Counted from the first letter of the stretch, positions 35,009 to 44,981 are shown. The stretch is DNA of 64,000 nt from Halomonas sp. Bachu 37 (GCF_039691755.1 NZ_CP137552.1:2480001-2544000), one strand, 5' to 3'. Numbers and translations: made by a program. The notes: generated by a model from the letters alone, not told the origin.

Positions 35009-36088
35009 CTACCCGGCGGGGTGGACCTGGCCGGAATGCTTTCGACGCGATAGCTCCGCGGCCAGCGCCAGGGCGACCTGCAAGCTTCCTGGGTCGGCGC
35101 TGCCACGGCCGGCTAGATCCAACGCGGTGCCGTGGTCCACCGAGGTCCGCACCAGCGGCAACCCCAGGGTGAGATTGGCGGCCCGGCCGAAGCCGGCATA
35201 CTTGAGCACCGCGAGACCCTGGTCGTGATACATCGCCAGCACGGCATCGACGTCGCGCAGATGGCGGGGTGTGAACAGGGTATCGGCGGGCAGCGGCCCC
35301 TCGATAAGCAAGCCTTCTGCGCGCAGGGCATCGAGCACCGGCGTGATGATGGCTTGCTCCTCATGCCCCAGGTGCCCGCCCTCCCCGGCGTGGGGGTTCA
35401 GTCCGCATACCGCGATACGCGGTGCCGCGATACCGAATTGCCGCTTAAGATCGGCGTGCAACAGCCGGGCGATTCGCTCGAGCCTTGGCGCGGTGATGGC
35501 ATCGGCCACTTTGCGCAGGGGAAGATGGGTGGTCACCAGCGCGACACGCAGGGCGCTCTCCCCCGTCCATCCCGGAACCTGAGCGTGCAGGGCCTGCTCG
35601 GTGGCCAGCATCATTACCACTTCGTCCACCTTGCAGGCATCGCGCAGATACTCGGTATGACCGGTAAAGCCGGGAAACCCGCCCTCGACGATCACCCCCT
35701 TGTGCAGCGGCGCGGTAACCATGGCATCGGCGTGTCCCTGGAGGCAAGCCGCTATCGCCACATCCAGGGTTTCCAGCACATAGGCGGCATTGGCCGTCTC
35801 CAGGTGACCAGGTACGCTCTCGGTGCGCAGCGGTACCGGCCACACCGGTAGCACACCGGCATTCAAGGAGGGCAACGCCTCTCCAGGCGAGATCGTCTCG
35901 ATTCGTACCGCCAAGCCCAGTGCCCGGGCGCGCACCGCCAGCATCTCAGGATCACCGACCGCAACCGTACCCGGCGGCAGAGCCCCTTGCGCCGCCAGCA
36001 TCAAGGTCAGCTCGGGACCGATACCGGCGGGCTCGCCCGTGGTCAATGCCAACTTCACGGCCAGCGAGCCGGCCTCGCCTGCATGCAT
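35009..36088 (-). CDS. pdxA: 4-hydroxythreonine-4-phosphate dehydrogenase
   Basis: A 359-residue PLP biosynthesis enzyme. Family signatures [15 protein letters not shown] near the start, [22 protein letters not shown] with a metal His, and [11 protein letters not shown] and [12 protein letters not shown]. Its ATG overlaps the TGA of surA (TGATG). The ordinary N-terminus is preceded by eight extra residues (MHAGEAGS). About 30 extra residues at the C-terminus are ordinary for this family. Confidence 0.96.
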   Translation of the reverse strand: MHAGEAGSLAVKLALTTGEPAGIGPELTLMLAAQGALPPGTVAVGDPEMLAVRARALGLAVRIETISPGEALPSLNAGVLPVWPVPLRTESVPGHLETANAAYVLETLDVAIAACLQGHADAMVTAPLHKGVIVEGGFPGFTGHTEYLRDACKVDEVVMMLATEQALHAQVPGWTGESALRVALVTTHLPLRKVADAITAPRLERIARLLHADLKRQFGIAAPRIAVCGLNPHAGEGGHLGHEEQAIITPVLDALRAEGLLIEGPLPADTLFTPRHLRDVDAVLAMYHDQGLAVLKYAGFGRAANLTLGLPLVRTSVDHGTALDLAGRGSADPGSLQVALALAAELSRRKHSGQVHPAG

Positions 36089-37089
36089 CAGAGCCGGATA
36101 TCCACGTAGGCCTGGGAGCGGATCTCCTGAATCCAGCCTTCCAGTGCCTCGCTGGCACGGCGCTGGAACATGGCCTGGCGCACCTGTTCGCGCTGGCTCT
36201 CCTGAGTCACGTCCTGGCGGCGCCGCTCGAGTACTTCGATGAGGTGATAGCCAAATTGTGAACGCACCGGCTCGGAAACCTGATTGAGGGGAAGCTCGTT
36301 CATGGCCTCTTCGAACGCCGGCACGGTCTGACCGGGGCGAAGCCAGCCCAGTTCGCCGCCATTGAGCGCCGAGCCCTGATCGTCGCTCATTTCCTGCGCC
36401 AAGGCGGCGAAGGATTCCCCTTGCTGCAGACGGCGACGTATATCGTTGGCCATTGCGCGCGCCTGACTCTCGTCCCTGTTGGGCGTCATCCCGATCAGGA
36501 TGTGACGGGCGCGATTTTCTTCGATCACCGCCTGCTCCGTCGGTCCGCCGGGCGCCTGCTGCGCCAGCAAGCGTTCCACGTCACGGTCGCTGATGGAGAC
36601 GCGTCCCCCTACCTGGCGCTGCTGGACCTGGCGAATGAGCATCTCGCGGCGTACCTGCTCGCGCACCTGTCCCAGGCTCATGCCATCGGCTTCGAGCCTA
36701 TCGGCGAAAGCATCGAGGCTCATGCCGTTGGATTCGGCGATGCTGCGTAGCTGACGGTTCAGCTCGGTGTCGTCCACGCTGAGATTGGCATCGCGGGCCA
36801 TTTGCAGCTGGAGCTCTTCCACCACCATGCGCTCCAGCACTTGCCGGCGCAGGTTAACGCCCGTCGGCAAGCTGCCGCCTTGCTCCTCGGCCTGGCGCTG
36901 CACTTGCTGTAGCCGCTCCTCGAGCTCGCTTTGCATGATCACGCCATCGTTGACCACCGCCACGACCTGGTCCAGCGAGCGACGCTCCAGCGATTGATAT
37001 TCCTGGGCCTGCAGTGTCAGCGGCAAGGCGACTAGACAAGCGGCCAAGCCCAGCACACGGCCCAGGGAGGCGATCTTTCGACTGCGCAT
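36088..37089 (-). CDS. surA: Periplasmic peptidyl-prolyl isomerase and OMP chaperone SurA
   Basis: A 333-residue exported protein: signal peptide (RKIASLGRVLGLAACLVALP ... LQAQ), SurA N-terminal chaperone domain (VAVVNDGVIMQSELEERL), one full parvulin PPIase domain (about 185-285; ARHILIGMTPN, LNGGELGWLRPGQTVPAFEE, VSEPVRSQFGYHLIEV) and a short C-terminal helix. E. coli SurA has two parvulin domains in 428 residues; here only one is present, as in shorter SurA variants. ATG 37089 is better supported by AGGGA nine bases upstream than ATG 37110. Assists LptD and other OMP folding, matching the neighbours. Confidence 0.93.
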   Translation of the reverse strand: MRSRKIASLGRVLGLAACLVALPLTLQAQEYQSLERRSLDQVVAVVNDGVIMQSELEERLQQVQRQAEEQGGSLPTGVNLRRQVLERMVVEELQLQMARDANLSVDDTELNRQLRSIAESNGMSLDAFADRLEADGMSLGQVREQVRREMLIRQVQQRQVGGRVSISDRDVERLLAQQAPGGPTEQAVIEENRARHILIGMTPNRDESQARAMANDIRRRLQQGESFAALAQEMSDDQGSALNGGELGWLRPGQTVPAFEEAMNELPLNQVSEPVRSQFGYHLIEVLERRRQDVTQESQREQVRQAMFQRRASEALEGWIQEIRSQAYVDIRL

Positions 37090-37154
37090 AATGGTCTTTC
37101 CCTTCTTCATGACGTGAATCGTATTGGTTGGTTCAGGGTCCAGCGACGCAGGCG

Positions 37155-39578
37155 CTAGAACGCCGCGGCGCGGTAGCCCGGAACCGCTTGTTCGAAATAA
37201 CTGTCCGCTTCCTGGCCTATGCCGCCCAAGCCCTTGAAGACAAAACGCAGGAACAGGCCACGATCATGATAATCGTCGGCCACCCGGGCGGTGTCGTTGT
37301 CGTCCACCCACTCTCGCCATACCACTTGCACGCCGTAGCAACAGTCGTTCCACTGTACACCGGCGAGCTGTTCGAGCGAGCGCTGGTTGGTCTGATCGTG
37401 AATATAGCGCCCAATCAGATCCACTTGCGGCGTGGCTTTCCAGGCAAACGAGACATCGAACTCCTCGCGGTCATAGTCGCGAAAACCATCGTCGCCCGGT
37501 ACCACGCTAGGGTCGAAACCTTCGATTTCCCAACGGTAGCCAAGGTTCAATACATGCCCGCGCGGATGGCGATAATGCAAATCCACCGCGGAGCGTTCGG
37601 TCAGGTCGCGGTGGTCATCGTAGAGCCATTCGTACCCTGCGCTCCAGCGGGAATTGATCTGCCAATCCACTCGGGTCACCAGCGGCGAGCGCTCGCGTGT
37701 AGCCTGATAGAAACGCTCCGCGGTCAGGTAATCCTCCGGCCGGCGCTTGTCGGGGTCGCCATCGAGGTCGATACGCCGATCATCGAAATAGACGCTTTGC
37801 CCCACCCCTACCGATAGCTGTTCACTGCCATCTTCGCGCTCCAGCAGCCGCGATTCCAGGGCATAGGAAAGGCGATTGAGATCGCCGACCCGGTCGGCAC
37901 CGGAGAAGCGATTGGCCGACCACAGCTGATTCCAGGAAAAGGGTTGTTCACGACTGTCGAAATCCGGCAGCTCGCTCTGGTCGGTACGCGGCACGTAGGC
38001 GTAATTGAGACGTGGCTCCAGTGTCTGGCGATAGTCGCGTCCGGCAAGCTCGAGCTCACGCTCGAAAACCAGACCGCCATCGACCGAGCTGACCGCGACA
38101 CTACGGTCCGGCGACTCATCGCGCTGTGTCTGGCGGTCGCCGTAATCCAGGGCATAGGCGGTGTGCCACAATTCAGTACGTGGCTCCAGATGTCCCCAGG
38201 GCTGTTCGAACCGCCAGCCGAGCGCCGGCGTCAGGTGCAGGCGGGTACCGGTCGCCGCTTCACGCTCGGGCACCAGGTTTTCGTCGACATCCCGCCAGAA
38301 GTGCGTGGCGTTGGAGCGCCACTGGTAATACAGACCGCTATCCTGGCGCCAGTCAGCATTGGCCGTCAGACTGGGAAGACGATAGAACGGTTTGTCGCTA
38401 TCGTTGAGCGTCTCCTCCAGACGCTGGAAACCCTGAGCTCGGGCATCCAGCTGCCAGCGCTCCCCGCGATAATCGACCTGGGCCAGGCGCTCCATGCTGC
38501 TGCGCGAATCGCCGCCGAGGGTACTGCCGAAATCCTCGAAGTAGCGGCCATCACTGGCACTGCCGTAACGCAGGCGATAATTGCTGCGTTCATTCACCCT
38601 GCCGGCGTGTTGCGCGTCGATATACCAGCGGTCATCCCCTTCATGGCGATCGGCCCGTTGCCCCGACCCTCCGTCGTCGCTGGCGAGCCACGCCCCTTCC
38701 ACCTGGCCGCGGCTGTCGGGGTAAAGGTAACGGTATTCGCCTCCAAGCAGGAGGCCATGATCGCTCATCCAGCGCGGCGTAATCGTGGCGTCGTGATTGG
38801 CTGCGATATTCCAGTAGAAGGGCTGGGTGTAGTCCACGCCATCGCCGGAGAAACCCAGCGTGGGCCACAGCAACCCGGTTTGGCGACGGTCGTCGAGGGG
38901 GAATCGCAGCCAGGGCCAATAGAATACCGGGGTGTCCTTGACTTCCAGACGGGTGTGGCGAGCGGTGCCGTAACCGCGCGCCTGGTGCAAGTTTATTTCG
39001 CTGCCCACCAGGCGCCAGGTATTCTCGCCGGGATCGCAGGTGGTGAAGGTGGCATCGTTCAGCCGATAGAGTGACTCGCCGCGCTGCTCCAGGCGCGACG
39101 CCTCCCCGCGCAGGCGCTGCTCATAGAAGACATATTGCGCCCCCTCCAGCGCCGCCCGGTCGTCGACCAGAGAGACATTCGCCTGTTTCCCTCGCACCAG
39201 AGCGACGCCATCGCGCAGGGCCAACCCCCCTTCGGCCTCGATATGTTGGCGCTGTTCGGGCAAGCGCAGGGAAGCGGCTTCCAGCTGGGTATTGCCTCGG
39301 CGCAACACCACATCGCCGCGCAAAAGCGCTTCGCCATTCGCCTGGTAGTCCAGCTCCGACGCTTCCAGCGCCACGGTTTCAGGGTCATCCTGCTGCGGCA
39401 AGCGGTAGCCCGGCATTACATAGCGGCCACGGCATAACTCACCTTGAGCGGCGGCGCCTTCCCAGGGTTGCCAGTCCAGATCCTGTGCGGAAGGCGGAGC
39501 CGCCTGTACCCACCAGGGGCTTAGCGAAGCGCCGGCCACGAGGCTGCCCAGCGCGGAGCGTGAAAGTCGCTTGCCCAT
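37155..39578 (-). CDS. lptD: LPS assembly outer-membrane protein LptD
   Basis: An 807-residue outer-membrane barrel with an N-terminal signal peptide (MGKRLSRSALGSLVAGASLS), a periplasmic beta-jellyroll OstA domain (about 60-170: LEASELDYQANGEALLRGDV) and a large C-terminal barrel with many aromatic strands. Cysteines that could form the disulfides required for LPS export are visible: CRGRYVMPGY near the N-terminus, TCDPGEN, and a CC pair in NDCCYGVQ near the C-terminus. ATG 39578 has AAGGA eight bases upstream. First gene of the lptD-surA-pdxA block; divergent from amgK by 70 bases. Confidence 0.96.
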   Translation of the reverse strand: MGKRLSRSALGSLVAGASLSPWWVQAAPPSAQDLDWQPWEGAAAQGELCRGRYVMPGYRLPQQDDPETVALEASELDYQANGEALLRGDVVLRRGNTQLEAASLRLPEQRQHIEAEGGLALRDGVALVRGKQANVSLVDDRAALEGAQYVFYEQRLRGEASRLEQRGESLYRLNDATFTTCDPGENTWRLVGSEINLHQARGYGTARHTRLEVKDTPVFYWPWLRFPLDDRRQTGLLWPTLGFSGDGVDYTQPFYWNIAANHDATITPRWMSDHGLLLGGEYRYLYPDSRGQVEGAWLASDDGGSGQRADRHEGDDRWYIDAQHAGRVNERSNYRLRYGSASDGRYFEDFGSTLGGDSRSSMERLAQVDYRGERWQLDARAQGFQRLEETLNDSDKPFYRLPSLTANADWRQDSGLYYQWRSNATHFWRDVDENLVPEREAATGTRLHLTPALGWRFEQPWGHLEPRTELWHTAYALDYGDRQTQRDESPDRSVAVSSVDGGLVFERELELAGRDYRQTLEPRLNYAYVPRTDQSELPDFDSREQPFSWNQLWSANRFSGADRVGDLNRLSYALESRLLEREDGSEQLSVGVGQSVYFDDRRIDLDGDPDKRRPEDYLTAERFYQATRERSPLVTRVDWQINSRWSAGYEWLYDDHRDLTERSAVDLHYRHPRGHVLNLGYRWEIEGFDPSVVPGDDGFRDYDREEFDVSFAWKATPQVDLIGRYIHDQTNQRSLEQLAGVQWNDCCYGVQVVWREWVDDNDTARVADDYHDRGLFLRFVFKGLGGIGQEADSYFEQAVPGYRAAAF

Positions 39579-39648
39579 GTTCGTTATCCTTGGCATCGAG
39601 AATCGGTATTATACAGTCCGCATGATGCCCGACCAGCAAGGAGCTTGC

Positions 39649-40665
39649 ATGTCCTCTTCTCGATTCGATGCCCTGAGTGACTGGGCGGCACGTCTTCACC
39701 AGCTGCCACCGGAGCGCTTGGCGCTGACGCCGGCGGGCGGTGACGCCAGCTTTCGGCGTTACTTTCGCCTCACCTTGCCTTCGGGGGAAAGCCGCATTTT
39801 GATGGACGCTCCTCCCGCCCAGGAGGACTCCCGGCCGTTTCTGGCCATCGCCCGGCAGTGGGACGCCGAAGGGCTGCCCGTCCCCACGGTTCACGCCCAT
39901 GACCTGAACCAGGGTTTTCTGGAACTCGACGACCTGGGCGAGACCCCGTTGCAGTTGACCTTCGATGAAGCCGAACGGCGCTCGTTGCAGCGCCATACCC
40001 AGGCACTGGCGATCCTGGCCGATTTGCAGAATCGTGCCGACCCGTCGCCTTTGCCCCATTACGATGCGGCCCTGCTGGAGCGTGAGCTGGATCTGTTCCC
40101 CGACTGGTGTCTGGAGCACTGGTTGGGTATCGCCCCGCCTGAAACCTGGCCCGCGCTACGTCAGGCATTGATCGAGTCCGCCCTTGCCCAGCCTCAGGTC
40201 ACGGTCCATCGCGATTTCGATGCCATGAACCTGATGCTTCATCGGGAGCGGCTGTACATGATCGATTTCCAGGATGCGGTGGCGGGGCCTGTGAGCTACG
40301 ACCTCGTTTCGCTGCTGCGCGGGCGTTATCTGCGCTTTTCCACCGCTCAGTTCCAGCAGTTGGTGGATGCGTTCCATAGCCAGGCGCTTCGGGACGGAAG
40401 GCTGCCCGCTACCCTCGGCCTCGCCGATTTCCTCACGACAGTGAATGCCATGGCCGCCCAGCGCTCGCTCAAGGTACTGGGGATTTTCTGTCGCTTGACC
40501 CTACGCGACGGAAAAACCGGCTACATGGCGCGTCTGCCGCACTTTCTCGATCACCTGCAGGACAGTCTCGGCGCCTTGCCCGTCCACAGCGACTTCCACG
40601 CCTGGACGGAACACACGTTGCGCCCCGCCCTTCAGCAGCGCCTGGCCCGGGAAAATGAACGATGA
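39649..40665 (+). CDS. amgK: N-acetylmuramate/N-acetylglucosamine kinase (cell-wall recycling)
   Basis: A 338-residue aminoglycoside-phosphotransferase-fold sugar kinase. Catalytic loop HRDFDAMNLM (His-x-Asp-x4-Asn) and metal-binding MIDFQDA. In Pseudomonas AmgK phosphorylates free MurNAc at C1 and MurU then makes UDP-MurNAc; the pair gives resistance to fosfomycin by bypassing MurA. ATG 39649 has AAGGAG five bases upstream. The next gene, murU, overlaps its stop codon by four bases. Confidence 0.94.
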   Translation: MSSSRFDALSDWAARLHQLPPERLALTPAGGDASFRRYFRLTLPSGESRILMDAPPAQEDSRPFLAIARQWDAEGLPVPTVHAHDLNQGFLELDDLGETPLQLTFDEAERRSLQRHTQALAILADLQNRADPSPLPHYDAALLERELDLFPDWCLEHWLGIAPPETWPALRQALIESALAQPQVTVHRDFDAMNLMLHRERLYMIDFQDAVAGPVSYDLVSLLRGRYLRFSTAQFQQLVDAFHSQALRDGRLPATLGLADFLTTVNAMAAQRSLKVLGIFCRLTLRDGKTGYMARLPHFLDHLQDSLGALPVHSDFHAWTEHTLRPALQQRLARENER

Positions 40666-41336
40666 AAGCCATGATCCTGGCAGCTGGCCTGGGCAAGCGC
40701 ATGCGCCCACTGACCGATCATTGCCCGAAACCGTTACTGCCCGTGGCAGGCAAGCCATTGCTGGTACATCACCTGGAACGCCTGGCGCGTGCAGGAATCA
40801 CCGAGGTGGTGATCAACGTCAGCTACCGCGCCGAGCAGATCATCCAGGCCCTGGGAGACGGCACTCGCTACGGCGTTCACATCACCTGGAGCCGCGAAGC
40901 GCAGCCGCTGGAAACCGGGGGTGGGATGCGCCAGGCCTTGACGTATCTGGGCGAGGCGCCCTTCTATCTAGTCAACGGCGATGTGTGGTGCGACACCCTG
41001 CCTCTGCCAATGGCTCTCCAGCAAGATGAACTGGCGCACCTGAGCCTGGTGGACAATCCTTCCCACCATCCCCACGGGGATTTTCATCTCGACCCTCACG
41101 GCAAGCTGAGTGTCACGGGAGAACCGAAGCTCACCTACGCCGGCATTGCGCTTGTCGACCCTGGACTGGTGGCCGACGAACCTCACGGCGCCTTCGCCCT
41201 GGCGCCACTGCTCAAGCGAGCCATGACCGAGGGCCGGGTGAGCGGGAGCCACTACAGCGGGCACTGGGTGGATGTCGGCACGCCCCAACGCTTGCAGGAG
41301 CTGGAGGCTCACCTTGCCGGCGAGACATTTTCTTAA
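40662..41336 (+). CDS. murU: N-acetylmuramate-1-phosphate uridylyltransferase
   Basis: A 224-residue nucleotidyltransferase of the sugar-1-phosphate family: MILAAGLGKRMRPLTDHCPK, the LETGGGMRQAL and LVNGDVWCD metal-binding segments. Start ATG 40662 overlaps the amgK stop (ATGA). Makes UDP-MurNAc from MurNAc-1-P in the anabolic cell-wall recycling route, hence the coupling to amgK. Confidence 0.94.
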   Translation: MKAMILAAGLGKRMRPLTDHCPKPLLPVAGKPLLVHHLERLARAGITEVVINVSYRAEQIIQALGDGTRYGVHITWSREAQPLETGGGMRQALTYLGEAPFYLVNGDVWCDTLPLPMALQQDELAHLSLVDNPSHHPHGDFHLDPHGKLSVTGEPKLTYAGIALVDPGLVADEPHGAFALAPLLKRAMTEGRVSGSHYSGHWVDVGTPQRLQELEAHLAGETFS

Positions 41337-41411
41337 GCCTGCGCCGGCCAGATGCTATCCTCAGCGCAGCCAGATGGTGCTTTAGCACCCCCCACAGCCA
41401 AGGAGAAAGAT

Positions 41412-41831
41412 GTGAAAGCTCGCGTCAGTTGGACGGATGGCCGCCAGTTCGTGGCGGAATCGGGTAGTGGTCATAGCGTCGTGATCGACGGCCCGCCCGA
41501 GCATGGCGGCCGCAATACCGGCCCTCGGCCGATGGAGATGCTGTTGATGGGCATGGGCGGCTGCACCGCCTTCGATATTCTCAACATTCTCGACAAGTCA
41601 CGCTCGAACGTGACCGACTGCGTGGCCGAGATCGAGGCCGAACGTGCCGACGAAGTGCCGTCGGTATTCACCAGAATTCATGTGCATTTCGTGATCACCG
41701 GGCGCGAGCTGAAAGAGAAGCACGTACAGCGCGCCGTGGAGCTGTCGGCGGAGAAATACTGCAGTGCCTCGATCATGCTGGTGAAAGGCGGGGTCGATAT
41801 CACCCATTCGTTCGAGATTGTCGACGCTTGA
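41412..41831 (+). CDS. OsmC family protein (YhfA-like)
   Basis: A 139-residue OsmC-fold protein: GPRPMEMLLMGMGGCTAFDI with one conserved Cys and the later VELSAEKYCSASIML with the second, the peroxidatic/resolving pair of OsmC and Ohr enzymes. GTG 41412 is the start: AAGGAG lies six bases upstream, and the ATG two bases before it is out of frame. The leader contains a small GGTGC-TTTA-GCACC hairpin (41376-41389). Thiol peroxidase activity is likely but substrate unknown. Confidence 0.88.
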   Translation: MKARVSWTDGRQFVAESGSGHSVVIDGPPEHGGRNTGPRPMEMLLMGMGGCTAFDILNILDKSRSNVTDCVAEIEAERADEVPSVFTRIHVHFVITGRELKEKHVQRAVELSAEKYCSASIMLVKGGVDITHSFEIVDA

Positions 41832-42056
41832 GCCGTTCAGTCACGAAAGAAGTGAAAAAAGTCCTCCAGCCGGGTGCGTCACGCACGCTGGCCGGGCATA
41901 ATACGCTCCCTCGTTTTTCGCTATTACAGCAAGCACGACTTCAGCAAGTCCGTTTTCTACATGTCCGTTACCTGCAAGTGCGGGCTCAAGTACGGTTTCA
42001 CTGGTTCCGGCGCTGGCTCGTCGGGGTGTCTTCACCTGCCATCAGGAGGCTCGGAC

Positions 42057-42851
42057 GTGGCGAACAATCTCCGACTCCACGGGTTTAACAACCTGACCAG
42101 CTCTTTGAGCTTCAACATCTATGACATCTGCTACGCCAAGACCGAAGAGCAGCGTAAAGCCTATATCGATTACATCGATGAACTTTACAACGCCGAGCGT
42201 CTGACCCAGATACTCAAGGACGTCACCAACATCATCGGCGCCCACGTGCTCAATATCGCACGACAGGATTACGAGCCCCATGGCGCCAGCGTGACCATCC
42301 TGATTGCCGAGCATGAGCTCGAGAATGCCGCGCCGGAACAGATCGAACCCGGCCCCGGGCCCTTGCCCGAAACAGTAGTCGGCCATCTGGACAAGAGTCA
42401 TGTCACCGTACACAGCTATCCGGAATCACACCCGGACAACGGCATCAGTACTTTTCGCCTGGATATAGACGTTTCCACCTGCGGCATGATCAGCCCGTTG
42501 AAGGCGCTCAACTACCTGATCCATAGTTTCGATTCGGACATCGTCACCGTGGACTATCGGGTGCGCGGCTTCACTCGGGACGTGCATGGCAAGAAGCTGT
42601 TCATCGACCACGATATCACCTCTATCCAGGACTACCTCGCCACGGATACCAAAGAGGCTTATCAGATGGTGGACGTGAACGTGTACCAGGAGAACATGTT
42701 CCACACCAAGATGCTGCTCAAGGATTTCGAACTGGACAACTACCTGTTCGGAACCTCGCGCCGCGATATTACCTTCGAGGAAGCTCGCGATATCGAAGGT
42801 CGCTTGCGCAAGGAAATGCTGGAAATCTTCTATTCCCGCAATATGGATTGA
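42057..42851 (+). CDS. speD: S-adenosylmethionine decarboxylase proenzyme
   Basis: A 264-residue enzyme of the enterobacterial type: [37 protein letters not shown], and the self-cleavage site [10 protein letters not shown] where Ser becomes the pyruvoyl group. Supplies decarboxylated SAM for spermidine. GTG 42057 has AGGAGG seven bases upstream and gives the exact family length; the frame is open for 61 further codons upstream but that sequence is unrelated to SpeD. No speE is in the window. Confidence 0.95.
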   Translation: MANNLRLHGFNNLTSSLSFNIYDICYAKTEEQRKAYIDYIDELYNAERLTQILKDVTNIIGAHVLNIARQDYEPHGASVTILIAEHELENAAPEQIEPGPGPLPETVVGHLDKSHVTVHSYPESHPDNGISTFRLDIDVSTCGMISPLKALNYLIHSFDSDIVTVDYRVRGFTRDVHGKKLFIDHDITSIQDYLATDTKEAYQMVDVNVYQENMFHTKMLLKDFELDNYLFGTSRRDITFEEARDIEGRLRKEMLEIFYSRNMD

Positions 42852-42888
42852 GCATCTCGCCCTGTGAATTGAGCATCCCGCTCCGTGA
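42847..42888 (+). repeat. 21-bp duplication spanning the speD stop codon
   Basis: ATTGAGCATCTCGCCCTGTGA (42847-42867) is repeated immediately as 42868-42888 with three differences. The first copy contains the speD TGA stop; a second in-frame stop is in the repeat. Confidence 0.75.
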
Positions 42889-42895
42889 ACACACC

Positions 42896-42923
42896 GAACC
42901 CGGCGTCAATAGACGCCGGGTTC
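42896..42923. terminator. Convergent terminator hairpin speD / lipid A acyltransferase
   Basis: Perfect 12-bp stem (42896-42907 with 42912-42923, gaacccggcgtc/gacgccgggttc) with a 4-nt loop. The stop codon of the minus-strand acyltransferase gene (42906-42908) lies inside it. No long T run, so a weak or Rho-aided terminator. Confidence 0.65.
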
Positions 42924-43823
42924 GCCTTTGGGGCGCGTCTTGAAACGTCGATGCAGCCACAGGTACTGCTCGGGATGCTGGCGAATCGCCTGTTCGATGA
43001 AGTCATTCACCCGAGTGGCATCGGCGACTTCATCATCGCTGGGATAGTTTTCCAGAGGGGGCAAGGCTTCGATGGTGTAGCTGCGATCATCCGGGTTACG
43101 GTGAAACATCAGGGGTATCACCGGGGCGCCGGTCATTCTGGCGATCTTGGCCGTCAAACGAATGGTCGCCGCCGAATGACCGAAAAACGGCGCAAATACG
43201 CTGGCCTGGCGACCGAAATCCTGATCGGGAGAGTACCACACGATATTCCCTTGCTTGATGCGGCGTACCATGCGGCGCAAGTCGTGGCGATCGATCGCTT
43301 CTCCGAAATGACGCCGCCTGGCCCGTGTCATGAAACGCTCGAACAAGGGGTTATCATGCGGCCGATAGACGACATCCGCATCGAAGAACAACGAGTGCAA
43401 CGCCCCGCCGAGATCCAGCGTCGAAAAGTGAATCCCGATCACTAACACGCCCTTGCCCTGAGCCTGGGCCTGCATGAGATGCTCCGCCCCCTTGTAGGCC
43501 ACGCGGTGGCGCAAGCTCTCGGCATCACGGCACCAGCCGGTCGCGGTTTCCACCAGGCCGATGCCGTTGGCGATGAACGTCCGCTTGACCAGCCGTTGAC
43601 GCTCCAGCGGCGTTTTTTCGGGAAAGCACAGGTCGATATTGGTGCGGGTGATATGGCGACGGCGCTTGGCCAGCCGCCATGCCAGCCAGCCAATCACCGT
43701 GCCGGCCATCATCTTGAGCCGCCACGGTAGCCAGGCGGCAAGATACATGCCTCCTATTCCCAGCCAGGTGGGCCAGTAGCGCGGATGGGAGAAGGAGCGG
43801 GGATAGGGACTACGTTTAGCCAT
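42906..43823 (-). CDS. LpxL/HtrB-type lipid A acyltransferase
   Basis: A 305-residue inner-membrane lysophospholipid acyltransferase family member with the HxxxxD catalytic motif in GIHFSTLDLGG and the downstream VVYRPHDNPLFERF and WYSPDQDFG substrate-binding segments. It should add a secondary acyl chain to lipid A; whether it is the lauroyl, palmitoleoyl or myristoyl type cannot be told. ATG 43823 gives the family N-terminus. Follows alr by 14 bases, so probably the same transcript. Confidence 0.92.
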   Translation of the reverse strand: MAKRSPYPRSFSHPRYWPTWLGIGGMYLAAWLPWRLKMMAGTVIGWLAWRLAKRRRHITRTNIDLCFPEKTPLERQRLVKRTFIANGIGLVETATGWCRDAESLRHRVAYKGAEHLMQAQAQGKGVLVIGIHFSTLDLGGALHSLFFDADVVYRPHDNPLFERFMTRARRRHFGEAIDRHDLRRMVRRIKQGNIVWYSPDQDFGRQASVFAPFFGHSAATIRLTAKIARMTGAPVIPLMFHRNPDDRSYTIEALPPLENYPSDDEVADATRVNDFIEQAIRQHPEQYLWLHRRFKTRPKGEPGVY

Positions 43824-43837
43824 GGGAAGCCGTTGGG

Positions 43838-44953
43838 TTACTCGCAAAAGGCGCCATGATACCGCCTCGGCACCCGCGGCAATACCCCGGTCAACAAGGT
43901 ATAGCTGATGGTGTCGCAATAGCGCGCCACTTCATCCACGCTCAGCACCGCGCCGTTATCTGCCCGCCCCCACAGCACTACCTCACTGCCGATATCGGCA
44001 ACCGGGTGATCGGTGATATCCACCGTGAGCATGTCCATGGATACCTTGCCGGCCAGAGGCGCGCGGCGGCCATCGACCAGCACCGGGGTACCATCGCGGG
44101 CATGACGGTCATAGCCGTCTCCGTAGCCGCATGCCACCACGCCGATACGCGAAGGCCGGGAGGCTCGCCAGCGGCCGCCATAGCCAACGGGCTCCCCAGC
44201 ATCCAGCTCGCGCACGGCGATGATCCGCGAGCGCAGTGTCATCACCGGCTCCAGGCGGCGGCTGAGCGCATTCGGCACTTCAAGAGGATCGCTGCCGTAA
44301 AGCATGACGCCGGGGCGATTCCAGGCGCCATGAGTCACCGGCCAACCCAGCGTGGCAGGCGAATTGGCCAGGCACGACGGTGCCTGCAACTGCTCGGCCA
44401 ACGCCTGGAGGCAGCGCATCTGCTCCTGCAGATAACGCTCGTCAGCACTATCGGCGGTAGCGAAGTGACTCATCAGGTGAAGCTGGGTCACGTGCTCCTT
44501 GGCCGCGGCCAGGCGCGACCAGACGGCCGGCACTAGGGGCGGAGGAAAGCCGAGACGATGCATGCCGGAATCCACCTTCAACCACACCGTGATCGGCGCG
44601 CGGGGAGCGAACGCCAGCAATGCATCGACCTGCCACTGGCTATGGACCGCCAGCCACAAGCCCAGCGCATCCACCTGCTCGAGTTCGGCGGCTTCAAAGA
44701 TACCTTCAAGCAACATGATGGGGGCTTTTACGCTCCCCTCGCGCAGCGCCACTGCCTCTTCCAGGCAGGCCACGGCAAACGCTGGGGCGGGTTTCGCCGC
44801 TCTGGACAGCGCCCGGGCACAGGCTAGCGCCCCGTGCCCGTAGGCGTCGGCCTTGATTACCGCCACGGCTCGACTGTCGGGCGCGGCTTCGCACGCCAGC
44901 CGATAATTATGACGCAGCGCGTCAAGATCGATATGAGCCACCAGCGGGCGCAT
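43838..44953 (-). CDS. alr: Alanine racemase
   Basis: A 371-residue PLP enzyme: PLP-binding Lys in VAVIKADAYGHGA near residue 34 and the second catalytic region VVACGYGDGYDRHA with its Tyr. Makes D-alanine for peptidoglycan. Start ATG 44953 gives MRPLVAHIDLDALRHNY. A terminator lies just upstream, ending the rpoS transcript. Confidence 0.97.
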   Translation of the reverse strand: MRPLVAHIDLDALRHNYRLACEAAPDSRAVAVIKADAYGHGALACARALSRAAKPAPAFAVACLEEAVALREGSVKAPIMLLEGIFEAAELEQVDALGLWLAVHSQWQVDALLAFAPRAPITVWLKVDSGMHRLGFPPPLVPAVWSRLAAAKEHVTQLHLMSHFATADSADERYLQEQMRCLQALAEQLQAPSCLANSPATLGWPVTHGAWNRPGVMLYGSDPLEVPNALSRRLEPVMTLRSRIIAVRELDAGEPVGYGGRWRASRPSRIGVVACGYGDGYDRHARDGTPVLVDGRRAPLAGKVSMDMLTVDITDHPVADIGSEVVLWGRADNGAVLSVDEVARYCDTISYTLLTGVLPRVPRRYHGAFCE

Positions 44954-44981
44954 CGAATGCCTCGTTCATTTCTAGGGTCAC

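Noticed and set aside
41874..42056. In-frame extension upstream of speD (61 codons)
   Set aside because: Not homologous to SpeD and without ribosome site; the GTG 42057 with AGGAGG gives the proper length and N-terminus.
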